Assembly (NCBI GenBank): GCA_963828385.1
Contig: CAWHEF010000002.1
Span: 2,728,001-2,792,000, forward strand
DNA: 64,000 bases
DNA from: Bog-756 sp963828385
GTDB taxonomy: Bacteria > Actinomycetota > Acidimicrobiia > Acidimicrobiales > RAAP-2
Reading direction: 5' to 3'
This document shows positions 44,504 through 53,258 of the stretch, one piece after another. How positions within the stretch are numbered: the first letter of the stretch is position 1; the number at the start of each line of letters is the position of its first letter. Below the pieces are notes generated by a model that searched no databases, had not been told where the DNA came from, and was given only the letters and a program-made list of their open reading frames with translations. Position numbers and translations under genes: made by a program.

Positions 44504-45797
44504 TTACTTGAGGAAGCCCTCGTAGTTCCGCATCATGAGCTGGCTGTCGATCTGCTTCATCGTCTCCAGCGCCACCCCGACCGCGATGAGGAGGGTGGTG
44601 CCGTAGAACGGGTAGCTGGTGATGTTCCATGCCGCCATGAGCAGGGACGGGATGACGGCCACCGCGCCGAGGAAGAGGGCGCCGGGCCAGGTGATCCGGT
44701 TGAGGATGTGCGCCAGGTAGCGCTCGGTCGGATGCCCGGGCCGGATGCCGGGGATGTACCCGCCCTGCTTGCGGATGATGTCGGCCTGCTGGTGGGGGTC
44801 GAAGGCCACGTACACGTAGAAGAACGTGAACAAGAGGATGAAGATGAAGTACGTGAGGATGTAGAAGAGGCTGGTCGGCGTCACGTTGTGGTTGACCCAG
44901 CTACGGAAGGCCGACGAGGGCACGATGTTCGACAGCAGGACCGGGATGTAGAGGACCGAGCTGGCGAAGATGATCGGGATGACGCCGGCCTGGTTCACCT
45001 TGAGCGGGATGTAGGTGCTCGAGCCCCCGTACATCTTCCGACCGACCACGCGTTTGGCGAACGTGACCGGGATCCGCCGCTGGCCCTGGTCGACGAAGAC
45101 GATGAAGACCAGCAGGACCAGGGACACCACGATGATGACCCCGAACTTGACCCGTCCGCCCTCCTGGAGCACGGTGTTGAGCCCGGTCGGGATGCCGGCC
45201 ACCACGTTGGCGAAGATGAGGATGGACATGCCCTGGCCGATCCCCCGCTGGGTGATGAGCTCGGCCAGCCACATCACGAAGGCCGTGCCGGCGGTCAGGG
45301 TGAGCACGATGAACGCCGCCCGCCAGATCGAGTAGTGGAGGATCAGGTCGATGTTCTGGGCGCTCCCGAGCAGCCCGCCGCCGCCCTTGTGGAAGAGGTA
45401 GACGAGGCCGGTCGACTGCATGAGGGCGAGGGCGACGGTCAGGTACCGGGTGGTCTGGGTCAGCTTCTTCTGGCCGACCGCGCCCTGGTCCCGCCACTGC
45501 TCGAGCTTGGGGATGACCGTGGCCAGGAGCTGGATGATGATGCTCGAGGTGATGTAGGGCATGATCCCCAGCCCGAACACGGCCATGCGGGTGAGGGCCC
45601 CACCCGAGAACAGGTTGAGGAAGCCGAGCACTCCCGAGGACTTCGCCGCCGCCGCCAGCTGCGCCACCTTCGAGAAGTTGACGAAGGGGACCGGAACGTT
45701 GGCCCCGAACTGGTACAGGGCGATGATCGGTCAGCGTGAAGAGGACCTTCTTGCGAAGGTCGGGGATCCGGAAGATGTTGGCCAGACTGGCGAGCAT
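44504..45797 (-). CDS. secY: Preprotein translocase subunit SecY (one frameshift as sequenced)
   Basis: Core of the protein-export channel, about 430 residues and ten transmembrane helices. Starts MLASLANIFRIPDLRKKVLFTLT and continues after removal of one base near 45731 as IIALYQFGANVPVPF. LGIMPYITSSIIIQLL and GGYIPGIRPGHPTERYL are SecY signatures. Follows rplO by 30 bases. Confidence 0.95.
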
Positions 45798-45827
45798 GGG
45801 GCTCCTCGACGCCGCGGTGGGCCGATG

Positions 45828-46322
45828 CTACCGGTTGGTGAGGGCGTTGCCCTGAGCGGGCGGGCGGCCGTTGCCGAAGGGCAGCGGGACGACCGTCGAT
45901 GGTCCCTCCGGCGCCGGTGATGGCGGCTTCGGCCGACTTCGAGAAGGCGTGGGCCTCGACCCGCGAGCGCCCGGGTCAGACGTCCCGCCACCCAGGACCT
46001 TGACCAGGTCGCCCTTGCGGGCCAGGCCTGCAGCGACCAGCCGGTCGACGTCGACGGTGTCGCCCTCCAAGGCGTCGAGGGCGCCCACGTTGACCGGCGT
46101 GTACTCGACCCGGAACGGGTTGGTGAAGCCCGCGCAGCTTGGGGATCCGCTGCATCAGGGGCAGCTGGCCGCCCTCGAACCCCATGGGGATGGTGTCGCG
46201 GGCGCCTTGGCCCTTGGTGCCACGGCCCGCGGTCTTGCCGCCCTTGCCGGCGATGCCCCGGCCGACCCGCTTGCGACGGCGCGGGTCGACCCGGCCGGTG
46301 GGCGGAGCTCGTGGACCTTCAT
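45828..46322 (-). CDS. rplO: 50S ribosomal protein L15 (several frameshifts as sequenced)
   Basis: Pieces in different frames join to a full L15. MKVHELRPP comes first, then RRRKRVGRGIAGKGGKTAGRGTKGQGARD and FEGGQLPLMQRIPKLRGFTNPF. These are followed by VNVGALDALEGDTVDVDRLVAAGL, KGDLVKVLGGG and the end VVPLPFGNGRPPAQGNALTNR. Breaks lie near 46290, 46129, 46003 and 45905. The ATG overlaps the rpmD stop by ATGA. The C-terminus runs about 15 residues beyond the usual end. Confidence 0.88.
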
Positions 46323-46621
46323 GGTCGACCACCCTCCTCGTTGCCGGTCGGCTCTCCTCGCCTGGTTGCCGGTCGGCTCTCCTCGTTACCGGTCGGGGTC
46401 TCCTCGGCTCCGGCGGGAGCCACGTCGACCAGGTGCGGAACCCGGGCCAGCATCCCACGGATCTCGGGACGGTCGGGCAGCACGTTGGTGCGGCCGATGC
46501 CGCGCAGGCCGAGGGCGCGGAGCGTGCCCCGGTGCTTGGGCTTGGTGCCGATGGCCGACCGGACCTGGGTGACCCGCAGCCAGCCCGGGCCGGTCGTCGC
46601 CGACGTCGGCGGAGCGGCCAT
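46319..46621 (-). CDS. rpmD: 50S ribosomal protein L30 with repeat-coded C-terminal tail
   Basis: 100 residues; L30 is normally about 60. The core LRVTQVRSAIGTKPKHRGTLRALGLRGIGRTNVLPDRPEIRGMLARVPHLVDV is complete. The extra 30 residues (GNEES/RPATR-like motifs) come from a 20-25 base tandem repeat at the 3' end, before the overlap with rplO. The tail is hydrophilic and probably disordered. Confidence 0.9.
   Translation of the reverse strand: MAAPPTSATTGPGWLRVTQVRSAIGTKPKHRGTLRALGLRGIGRTNVLPDRPEIRGMLARVPHLVDVAPAGAEETPTGNEESRPATRRGEPTGNEEGGRP
46341..46406. repeat. Tandem 20-base repeat in the 3' end of rpmD
   Basis: TTGCCGGTCGGCTCTCCTCG occurs identically at 46341-46360 and 46366-46385, and in a variant form (TTACCGG...) at 46386-46406. 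It encodes the repetitive L30 tail. Confidence 0.85.
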
Positions 46622-46622
46622 C

Positions 46623-47177
46623 TCAGCTCACCTCCGTGAACACGTCGGCGGCCCGCCGCCGCTCGCGGTAGGCCCGGAGCATGGCCGCCGGGACGACCTC
46701 GTCGACCGGCTTGCCCCGCAGGGCGGCGATCTCGTCGGGCCGCTTCAGGTCCTTGAGTCCGGCGATGGTGGCGTGGGCCACGTTGATGCCGTTGGACGAG
46801 CCGAGCGACTTGGCCAGGATGTCGCGGATGCCGGCCATCTCGAGGATGGCCCGGGCCGCGCCGCCGGCGATCACCCCGGTGCCGGGGGCGGCCGGCTTCA
46901 GCATGACCCGCCCGGCACCGCTCTCGCCGATGACCGGGTGGGTGATGGTCGAGCCGGCCAGGGGCACGTCGAACATGTTCTTGCGCGCCTCCTCGATGCC
47001 CTTCTGCACGGCCAGGCCGGCCTCCTTGGCCTTGCCGTAGCCGAGGCCCACCCGCCCGTTGCCGTCGCCCGACGACCATGAGGGCGGCGAAGGAGAACCG
47101 GCGGCCGCCCTTGACCACCTTGGACACCCGGTTGACCCGGATGGTCCGCTCCTCGAACTGCAGCTCGTTGCGGCCAT
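46623..47177 (-). CDS. rpsE: 30S ribosomal protein S5 (two frameshifts as sequenced)
   Basis: NELQFEERTIRVNRVSKVVKGGRRFSFAALMVVG lies in one frame and GDGNGRVGLGYGKAKEAGLAVQKGIEEARKNMF onwards in another. A base is missing just after the ATG (near 47168) and one is extra near 47068; together they restore a 184-residue S5. VIAGGAARAILEMAGIRDILAKSLGSSN is canonical. Confidence 0.93.
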   Translation of the reverse strand: MAATSCSSRSGPSGSTGCPRWSRAAAGSPSPPSWSSGDGNGRVGLGYGKAKEAGLAVQKGIEEARKNMFDVPLAGSTITHPVIGESGAGRVMLKPAAPGTGVIAGGAARAILEMAGIRDILAKSLGSSNGINVAHATIAGLKDLKRPDEIAALRGKPVDEVVPAAMLRAYRERRRAADVFTEVS

Positions 47178-47180
47178 GAT

Positions 47181-47546
47181 CTAGAACTCCAGTCCTTCGG
47201 CCCGGGCGGCGTCGGCCAGCGCGGCCACCCGCCCGTGATAGGCGAACCCGCCGCGGTCGAACACCACGGTGGTGATGCCGGCCGCCTTGGCCCGGGAGGC
47301 GACCAGGCTGCCCACGGCCTTGGCCGCCTCGACGTTGCCCCCCGGCGATGCCCCGGAGATCGCCCTCGACCGACGACGCCGAGGCCAGCGTGCGGCCGGC
47401 GTCGTCGTCGATGAGCCTGGGCGGAGATGTGCTTGTTGGAGCGGAACACGGCCAGGCGCGGGCGCTCGGCCGATCCCGCGGACCCGCCGGCGGACGCGTG
47501 TGTGCCGGCGGCGCCGGAGCTCCAGTTTGTGATCGGTGCGTGCCAT
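47181..47546 (-). CDS. rplR: 50S ribosomal protein L18 (three frameshifts as sequenced)
   Basis: MARTDHKLELRRRRHTRVRRRVRG, then SAERPRLAVFRSNKHISAQ, LIDDDAGRTLASASSVEGDL and NVEAAKAVGSLVASRAKAAGITTVVFDRGGFAYHGRVAALADAARAEGLEF. Single extra bases near 47478, 47418 and 47340 separate the pieces. Repaired length 120-121 residues. ATG overlaps the rplF TAA by one base. Confidence 0.9.
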   Translation of the reverse strand: MARTDHKLELRRRRHTRVRRRVRGIGRAPAPGRVPLQQAHLRPGSSTTTPAARWPRRRRSRAISGASPGGNVEAAKAVGSLVASRAKAAGITTVVFDRGGFAYHGRVAALADAARAEGLEF

Positions 47547-48093
47547 TACTTGGCTGCCTTCCCGGCCTTGCGGACGACCCGCTCGCCGGCGTAGCGGATC
47601 CCCTTGCCCTTGTAGGGCTCGGGCTTGCGCAGCTTGCGGATGTCGGCGGCCACTTGGCCGACCTTTTCCTTGTCGATTCCCTTGACGATGATCCGGGTGG
47701 CGGACGGGCACCTCGAAGGTCACCCCGTCGGGGGCGTTCACGTTGACCGGGTGGGAGAACCCGAGGGCCAGCTCGAGCGCCGCCGGGCCCTTCGGCACGG
47801 CCCGGTAGCCCACGCCCACGATCTCGAGCTCCTTGGTGAAGCCCGTCGGTCACCCCGTCGACCATGTTGGCCACCAGGGAGCGGGTGAGCCCGTGCAGGG
47901 CGCGGTTCTGGCGCTGGTCGTCGGGGCGCTCGACCACCAGGACTGTCGCCGTCCTGGCGGATGGTGATGGCCGCGGGGACGGTGCGGGCCAGCTCGCCCT
48001 GGGGTCCCTTGACCGTCACCGATGTTGTCCGTGCCCACGGCCACCGAGACCCCGGAGGGGACGGGGATCGGGCGAACGTCCGATGCGGGACAT
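47546..48093 (-). CDS. rplF: 50S ribosomal protein L6 (five frameshifts as sequenced)
   Basis: MSRIGRSPIPVPSGVSVAVGTDN, TVKGPQGELARTVPAAITIRQDGD, VVERPDDQRQNRALHGLTRSLVANMVDGVTDG, FTKELEIVGVGYRAV, GPAALELALGFSHPVNV and KLRKPEPYKGKGIRYAGE are read in successive frames. Removing five extra bases (near 48072, 48020, 47943, 47847, 47704) gives 180 residues, the normal size. Confidence 0.92.
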
Positions 48094-48159
48094 CAGCGCG
48101 GTACCTCCGGCACGTGGACGGTCCGCAAGCGTCACGGCGTCGGGGACGGCTGGCTGCGG

Positions 48160-48568
48160 CTACCAGACATAGCAGAGCACCTCCCCGCCCATGCGGCGCT
48201 TGCGGGCCTCGCGGTCGGTCATGAGGCCCTTGGAGGTGGACACCACGGCCACGCCCAGCCCGCCGAGGACCCGGGGCATCTTGTCGGCCCGGGCGTAGAT
48301 GCGGAGGCCCGGGCTTGGACACCCGCTTGATGCCCGAGATGGTCCGGTCGCGGTCCGGCGTGTACTTCATGGTGATCTCCAGCGTCTTGCCCGGCTTGCC
48401 CGGCTGGTCGTCGGTGACCTGGTAGCCGGCGATGTAGCCCTCGTCCGCCAGGATGGCGGCCAGCGACTCCTTCAGCTTCGAGCCGGGCATCTTCACCGTG
48501 TCGAAGTGGGCGGTGTTGGCGTTCCGGATGCGGGTCAGCATGTCGGCAATCGGGTCGGTCATGGTCAT
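48160..48568 (-). CDS. rpsH: 30S ribosomal protein S8 (one frameshift as sequenced)
   Basis: DPIADMLTRIRNANTAHFDTVKMPGSKLKESLAAIL opens a normal S8; after an extra base near 48311 the frame resumes LRIYARADKMPRVLGGLGVAVVSTSKGLMTDREARKRRMGGEVLCYVW, the family's standard end. 135 residues repaired. Confidence 0.94.
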
Positions 48569-48583
48569 TGCGGTCGCCTCCTC

Positions 48584-48769
48584 TCACCAGCTGGCCTTGG
48601 TCACGCCCGGGATCTCACCGGCGTGGACCATCACCCGCAGGCAGATCCGGCACAGGCCGAACTTGCGGTACACCGACTTGGGCCGTCCGCACCGACGGCA
48701 ACGGGTGTACCCGCGCACCTTGAACTTGGGCGTGCGCTGCTGCTTTTCGATCAGTGCCTTCTTCGCCAT
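48584..48769 (-). CDS. rpsN: 30S ribosomal protein S14, type Z
   Basis: 61 residues with Cys24, Cys27, Cys40 and Cys43 as the zinc ribbon: CRRCGRPKSVYRKFGLCRICLR. The short zinc form is typical of the spc operon in actinobacteria. Intact. Confidence 0.97.
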   Translation of the reverse strand: MAKKALIEKQQRTPKFKVRGYTRCRRCGRPKSVYRKFGLCRICLRVMVHAGEIPGVTKASW

Positions 48770-48773
48770 GGGG

Positions 48774-49345
48774 TTACTGGTTCTCCTGTCGGAACGGGAA
48801 GCCGAACGCGGCCAGCAGGGCCCGGCCCTCGTCGTCGGTGCGTGCGGTGGTGGCGATGGTGATGTCCATGCCTCGGGTGGTGTCGATGCGGTCGTAGTCG
48901 ATCTCGGGGAAGATCAGCTGCTCGGTCACCCCGAAGGTGTAGTTGCCGTGGCCGTCGAACGACCGGGGCGAGAGGCCTCGGAAGTCGCGGATCCGGGGAA
49001 TGGCCATGGCCAGCAGCCGGTCGAGGAACTCCCAGGCCCGGTCGCCCCGCAGGGTCACCTTGGCCCCGATCTCCTGGCCCTCCCGCAGCTTGAACGAGGC
49101 GATCGACTTCTTGGCCCGGGTCACCACCGGCTTCTGGCCGGCGATGATCTCGAGGTCGCGCATGGCCCCCTCGATCAGGGACTTCTGCTGGGTGGCCCGG
49201 CCCACGCCCATGTTGATGACGATCTTGCGACAGGCGGGGCACCTCCATGATGTTGCTCGAGCCCGAGGGTCTCTTCGAGCTCGGCCCGCACCTCTGTGTC
49301 GTAGCGCTGCTTCAGGCGGGGCGGGCCGTGCGTGGCGGTGGCCAT
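48774..49345 (-). CDS. rplE: 50S ribosomal protein L5 (two frameshifts as sequenced)
   Basis: MATATHGPPRLKQRYDTEVRAELEETLGL, then SNIMEVPRLS and KIVINMGVGRATQQKSLIEGAM continuing intact to the end. Extra bases near 49258 and 49233. FKLREGQEIGAKVTLRGDRAWEFLDRLL and NYTFGVTEQLIFPEIDYD are canonical. 189 residues repaired; the ATG overlaps the rplX TGA. Confidence 0.94.
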
Positions 49346-49654
49346 CACAGGTCAGCTCCGCACTTCTTGCACACCCGGAGCTTGCGGCCCTGCTCGTCGA
49401 TCCGCATGCCGATCCGGCGTGGGACCGCAGATGCCGCACACGATGGCCACCGACGACACGGATACGGGCATGAACTTGTCGATCACCCCGCCCTGCATGG
49501 TGGCGCGGGTCGGCTTGGCGTGGCGCTTGGCCACGTGCACGCCCTTCGACGATGACCCGGCCCTCGGCCGGGATGGCCCGGACCACGCTCGGCCTGCTTG
49601 CCCTGGTCCTTGCCCGTCAGGACCTGGACCTTGTCACCCTTTGCGTATTCGCAT
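49345..49654 (-). CDS. rplX: 50S ribosomal protein L24 (four frameshifts as sequenced)
   Basis: MRIRKGDKVQVLTGKDQGKQAE, VVRAIPAEGRVIVEG, VHVAKRHAKPTRATMQGGVIDK and RIGMRIDEQGRKLRVCKKCGADL are recovered across frames by dropping one base near 49637, 49589, 49548 and 49427. 101 residues. A Cys-x2-Cys pair (CGICG) and CKKCG at the C-terminus form the zinc-type L24 end. Confidence 0.9.
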
Positions 49655-50023
49655 CTACAACACCTCCGGCGCCAGCGAGACGATCCGCATGAAGCGCTTG
49701 TCGCGCAGCTCCCGGCCCGACGGGCCGAAGATGCGGGTCCCGCGTGGCTGCTGCTGGTCGTTGATGAGCACCGCCGCGTTCTCGTCGAAACGGATGTAGC
49801 TGCCGTCCGGACGGCGCTTCTCCTTCTTGGTCCGGACGACGACGCACTTGACGACGTCGCCCTTCTTCACCGCCGCCCCGGGGATGGCGTCCTTGACCGT
49901 GGCCACGAAGACGTCCCCGATCGAGGCGTAGCGGCGGCGTGAGCCGCCCGAGCACCTTGATGCAGAGGACCTCTTTGGCCCCGGAGTTGTCGGCCACCCG
50001 AAGCGGGACTCCTGCTGGATCAT
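49655..50023 (-). CDS. rplN: 50S ribosomal protein L14 (compensating indels near the start)
   Basis: MIQQESR, then LRVADNSGAKEVLCIKVLGG in a second frame, then SRRRYASIGDVFVATVKDAIPGAAVKKGDVVKCVVVRTKKEKRR back in the first. A missing base (about 50002) and an extra base (about 49942) cancel. 122 residues, the exact L14 length. Confidence 0.95.
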   Translation of the reverse strand: MIQQESRFGWPTTPGPKRSSASRCSGGSRRRYASIGDVFVATVKDAIPGAAVKKGDVVKCVVVRTKKEKRRPDGSYIRFDENAAVLINDQQQPRGTRIFGPSGRELRDKRFMRIVSLAPEVL

Positions 50024-50304
50024 CGGGCACGCTCCAGCACCTCGGCCAGCCGCCAGCGCTTGAGCTTCGACAGCGGGCGGGTCTCGACCACCCGGACCCG
50101 GTCGCCGACCTTGGCCGCGTTCTCCTCGTCGTGGACGTAGAGGCGCTTGGTGCGCTGCACGGTCTTGCCGTAGCGGGGGTGGCGCACCCGCTCGATGACC
50201 GCCACCACCACCGTGGCGTCCATGCCGTCGGAAACGACCAGGCCCTCGCGGACCTTGCGGCGGTTGGCCGACGCGGTCTTCTCCGGCTGCTCCTCAGCCA
50301 TCAT
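50020..50304 (-). CDS. rpsQ: 30S ribosomal protein S17
   Basis: 94 residues, intact. RKVREGLVVSDGMDATVVVAVIERVRHPRYGKTVQRTKRLYVHDEENAAKVGDRVRVVETRPLSKLKRWRL is canonical. ATGA overlap with rplN. Confidence 0.96.
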   Translation of the reverse strand: MMAEEQPEKTASANRRKVREGLVVSDGMDATVVVAVIERVRHPRYGKTVQRTKRLYVHDEENAAKVGDRVRVVETRPLSKLKRWRLAEVLERAR

Positions 50305-50835
50305 CGCTCCTCTCCGTCACCGGCGGCAGTCGCCAGGGGCGTCCTCGGCCGGCGTCGTCGGCGCATGCCGTCGTCGTCGGCGACCTCATCGGCCAGTTCG
50401 TCCTCGTCGGCCGACGCCTCCTCATCGCTCTCGGTCTGTCCTCGTCGGAGGTCGGCGCCGGCGCTCCCCGCTCCTTGGTCGACCTCGGTCGGGCCGGCTT
50501 CCTCTTGGGCCTCGGGCCCGGGCCGCGGCCCGGCGTTCGGGGGCCGTCGAGGTGTCCCGGCCCTCCGCCTCGTCGGTCCGGCGCCGGCGTTCGGCGGCCT
50601 GGTGGGCGGGGAGGTCAGCCAAGGCCAGGCCCTCGGCCTCGGCGATCTCCCGGCTTCCGGAGCTCGGTCGAGCATGCGGGCGACGTCCTTGTTGACGTGG
50701 CTGATGCGCGGGAAGTTGTCCAGCTGGCCGGTGGCCAGCTGGAAGCGGAGGTTGAACAGCTCGCGGCGGGTCTCGCGTGAGCTGGCGCTCCAGCTCCTCG
50801 GTGTCGTACTCGGCGATATCGGCGGCGGTGGCCAT
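50301..50835 (-). CDS. rpmC: 50S ribosomal protein L29 with long C-terminal extension (frameshifted)
   Basis: MATAADIAEYDTEELERQLT, ETRRELFNLRFQLATGQLDNFPRISHVNKDVARML and TELR form the L29 helices after removing extra bases. The gene then continues to about 176 codons, against the usual 65-80, with an Arg/Pro/Glu-rich middle and an acidic end (DEEASADEDELADEVADDDG). The frame of the extension is uncertain, but the stop overlaps rpsQ in ATGATG, so the extension belongs to this gene. Confidence 0.8.
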
Positions 50836-51271
50836 CAGACCTGCACCTCCGGAGCGCCGTGGGTTCCGGGCCGGACCACGAAACGTGCCTTGAAGGGCAG
50901 CTTCTGGATGGCCCGGTCCATGGCCTCGCGGGCCAGCTCGGGCTCGACGCCGGCCAGCTCGAAGAGGATGCGGCCGGGCTTGACCACCGCCACCCAGTGC
51001 TCGGGGTTGCCCTTGCCCGAGCCCATCCGGGTCTCGGCCGGCTTCTGGGTGACGGGACGGTCGGGGAAGACCCGGATCCACACCTTGCCGCCGCGCTTCA
51101 CGTGGCGGGTCATGGCGATACGGGCCGCCTCGATCTGGCGGGCCGTGAGCCAGGCCGGCTCCAGGGCCTGGATGCCGAAGTCGCCGAAGGTGACGTCGCT
51201 GCCTCCCTTGGCTGACCGGCCATGCGGCCCCGTTGCTGCTTGCGGTGCTTGACCTTGCGGGGCATCAGCAT
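50835..51271 (-). CDS. rplP: 50S ribosomal protein L16 (one frameshift as sequenced)
   Basis: MLMPRKVKHRKQQRGRMAGQ, then after a missing base near 51215 AKGGSDVTFGDFGIQALEPAWLTARQIEAARIAMTRHVKRGGKVWIRVFPDRPVTQKPAETRMGSGKGNPEHWVAVVKPGRILFE. The core is fully canonical. The stop overlaps the rpmC ATG in TGATG. Confidence 0.94.
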
Positions 51272-51272
51272 G

Positions 51273-52242
51273 TCAGTCCACCTCCTTGCGGAAGTGCGGC
51301 GTCTCGTGGTGCTCGCGGGTCCGGCGCTCGATCTCCTCGTCCTCGGTGAGGATGCGCTCGAGCTCGTCGGGCACGGCCGGTGCGGCGACGATGTCGGCTG
51401 CAGGCTGGTTCGACCAGTCCTCGGGTCGCGTCTCGCCGTCATGTCGTCGGATCGCCGGCGACCACGCTGCCCGGGCGCCCCCTGCTCGGCCCGGCGGCGG
51501 CCGCCGCCGGCGGTGATCAGCCGGCGGGGCCCGTCCCCGCCCTGGCCTGAGGTCTCGCCCACGGCCATGGCCGCCTCGCGGGTGATCTTGTCCTCGGTGG
51601 AGATCTTGTAGGGCAGGATGTCGCCCTTGTAGATCCACACCTTGACGCCGATCCGGCCGAAGGTGGTCTTGGCCTCGCGGAAGCCGTAGTCGATGTCGGC
51701 CCGCAGGGTGTGGAGCGGCACCCGGCCCTCGCGGTAGGACTCCTTGCGGGACATCTCCGAGCCGCCCGAGGCGGCCGGCGCACTGGACCCGGACGCCGAG
51801 GGCGCCGGCCTTCTGGACGGTCTGGATGGAGCGCTTCATGGCGCGGCGGAACGCCACCCGCCGGGCCAGCTGGTCGCAGATGCCCTGGGCGATGAGGGCG
51901 GCGTCGAGCTCGGGCTGCTTGATCTCCTGGATGTTGAGCTGGATCCGGTTGTTGAGCCCGGTGATCTCCTCGATCTTCTTCTTGAGGCGGTCGGCCTCCG
52001 CCCCCCGGCGGCCGATGACGATGCCCGGACGGGCGGTGTGGATGTCGACCCGCAGCCGGTCACGGGTGCGCTCGATCTCGATCCGGCTGACGGCGGCCGA
52101 CTCCAGCTGGGACATGAGATAGTCGCGGATCTTCCAGTCCTCGATCACGCAGTTCTGAGTAGTTGCGCTCCTCGAACCAACGCGACTTCCAGTCGGTGGT
52201 GACGCCGAGTCGGAACCCGTACGGGTTTACCTTCTGGCCCAT
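51273..52242 (-). CDS. rpsC: 30S ribosomal protein S3 with extended C-terminus (frameshifted)
   Basis: MGQKVNPYGFRLGVTTDWKSRWFEERNYSE, IEDWKIRDYLMSQLESAAVSRIEIER, the KH motif PGIVIGRRGAEADRLKKKIEEI, then MSRKESYREGRVPLHTLRADIDYGFREAKTTFGRIGVKVWIYKGD. Breaks are near 52155, 51765 and in the tail near 51450. The repaired protein is about 320 residues, longer than the usual 210-280 because of an Arg/Gly and then Glu-rich tail ending HHETPHFRKEVD. Confidence 0.9.
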
Positions 52243-52954
52243 CTACTCGCCCTTCTCCTCGGCGTTCCCGCCGTCTTCTGCCGGCGTCGCCCCGGAGCGC
52301 TCCCCGTCCTCTTCGATCACCTCGGCGTCGATCACCTCGTCGGTCGCCTCTGACTCGGTCGCCTCTGTCTCGGTCGCCTCTGTCCGTCGGCTCGGCCTCG
52401 GGCCCGGTTGACTGCTCGTCCGGCTCGTCGCCCCGGTCCACATCGACGATGTCGTCGGTGGCAACCGGGGCCGTCCCGGTGGTGGTCGCCTGAGCCTGCT
52501 CGGCCCGAGGACGCCGACGCGACCCGGCCACCCGCCGGGAGCGCTGGGCGGTGCTCGCCGCCTGCTTGGCCCGCCGACGGGCGATCCGCTCCTCGGGCAG
52601 CCGGCTGACGATGATGGTGACGTGGCACGTCCGCTTGCGGATCCGGGTGGCCCGGCCCCGGGCTCGCGGCCGCCACCGCTTGAGCGTTCCACCCTCGTCG
52701 GCGTAGCACGCCGAGACGTAGAGGTCCTCGGCGTCGAGCCCGTCGTTGTGGACGGCGTTGGCCACGGCCGAGGCCAGCACCTTGGACACGAGGTCGGCCG
52801 CCTCCCGACCGGTGAGGTCCAGGATCTCGGCCGCCCGGTCGACGTCCTCGCCCCGGATGAGGTCGAGCACCTGGCGGACCTTGGAGGCCGAAATCCGGCC
52901 GTGTCGGAGAACGGCGCGGGTGCCCTCACGCTCGTTGGTCTTCACCCCGGGCAC
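52243..52954 (-). CDS. rplV: 50S ribosomal protein L22 with long acidic tail (one frameshift in tail)
   Basis: The core (TRAVLRHGRISASKVRQVLDLIRGEDVDRAAEIL, KRWRPRARGRATRIRKRTCHVTIIV) is a normal 115-residue L22. About 120 further residues follow: a basic Arg/Ala part, then Asp/Glu/Thr repeats (EATE/EATES) and IDAEVIEEDGERSG. A +1 near 52385 moves the tail to the frame that stops just before the rpsC ATG. Repaired length about 236. Confidence 0.88.
52337..52384. repeat. Tandem 15-base repeat in the rplV tail
   Basis: Three near-identical copies of TCGGTCGCCTCTGTC, coding for Glu-Ala-Thr-Glu-Ser/Thr units on the minus strand. The apparent frameshift of rplV lies at the edge of the last copy. 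Confidence 0.75.
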
Positions 52955-52955
52955 C

Positions 52956-53234
52956 TCAGCGCCTCCCCGCCCGCTCTTGGCCGGCGTGGAACTTGAAGGT
53001 CCGGGTGGGTGCGAACTCGCCCAGCTTGTGCCCGACCATGGACTCGGTCACGTACACCGGGATGTGCTTGCGGCCGTCGTGCACGGCGATGGTGTGGCCC
53101 ACCATGTCTGGGATGATGGTGGACCGTCGGGACCAGGTCTTGATGACCTTCTTGTCCCCGGCCGCGTTGAGGGCGTCCACCTTCTTGATCAGGTGGTCGT
53201 CGACGAACGGTCCTTTTTTCAGGCTGCGAGGCAT
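52956..53234 (-). CDS. rpsS: 30S ribosomal protein S19
   Basis: 92 residues, intact. PRSLKKGPFVDDHLIKKVDALN and GHKLGEFAPTRTFKFHAGQERAGRR are canonical. Confidence 0.97.
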   Translation of the reverse strand: MPRSLKKGPFVDDHLIKKVDALNAAGDKKVIKTWSRRSTIIPDMVGHTIAVHDGRKHIPVYVTESMVGHKLGEFAPTRTFKFHAGQERAGRR

Positions 53235-53258
53235 GGTGCGCCGTTCTCTCTGTCTTCC

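Noticed and set aside
47546..49654. Programmed frameshifting as an explanation for the broken ribosomal genes
   Set aside because: The breaks occur up to five times per gene with no common slippery sequence or pseudoknot, so sequence error is far simpler.
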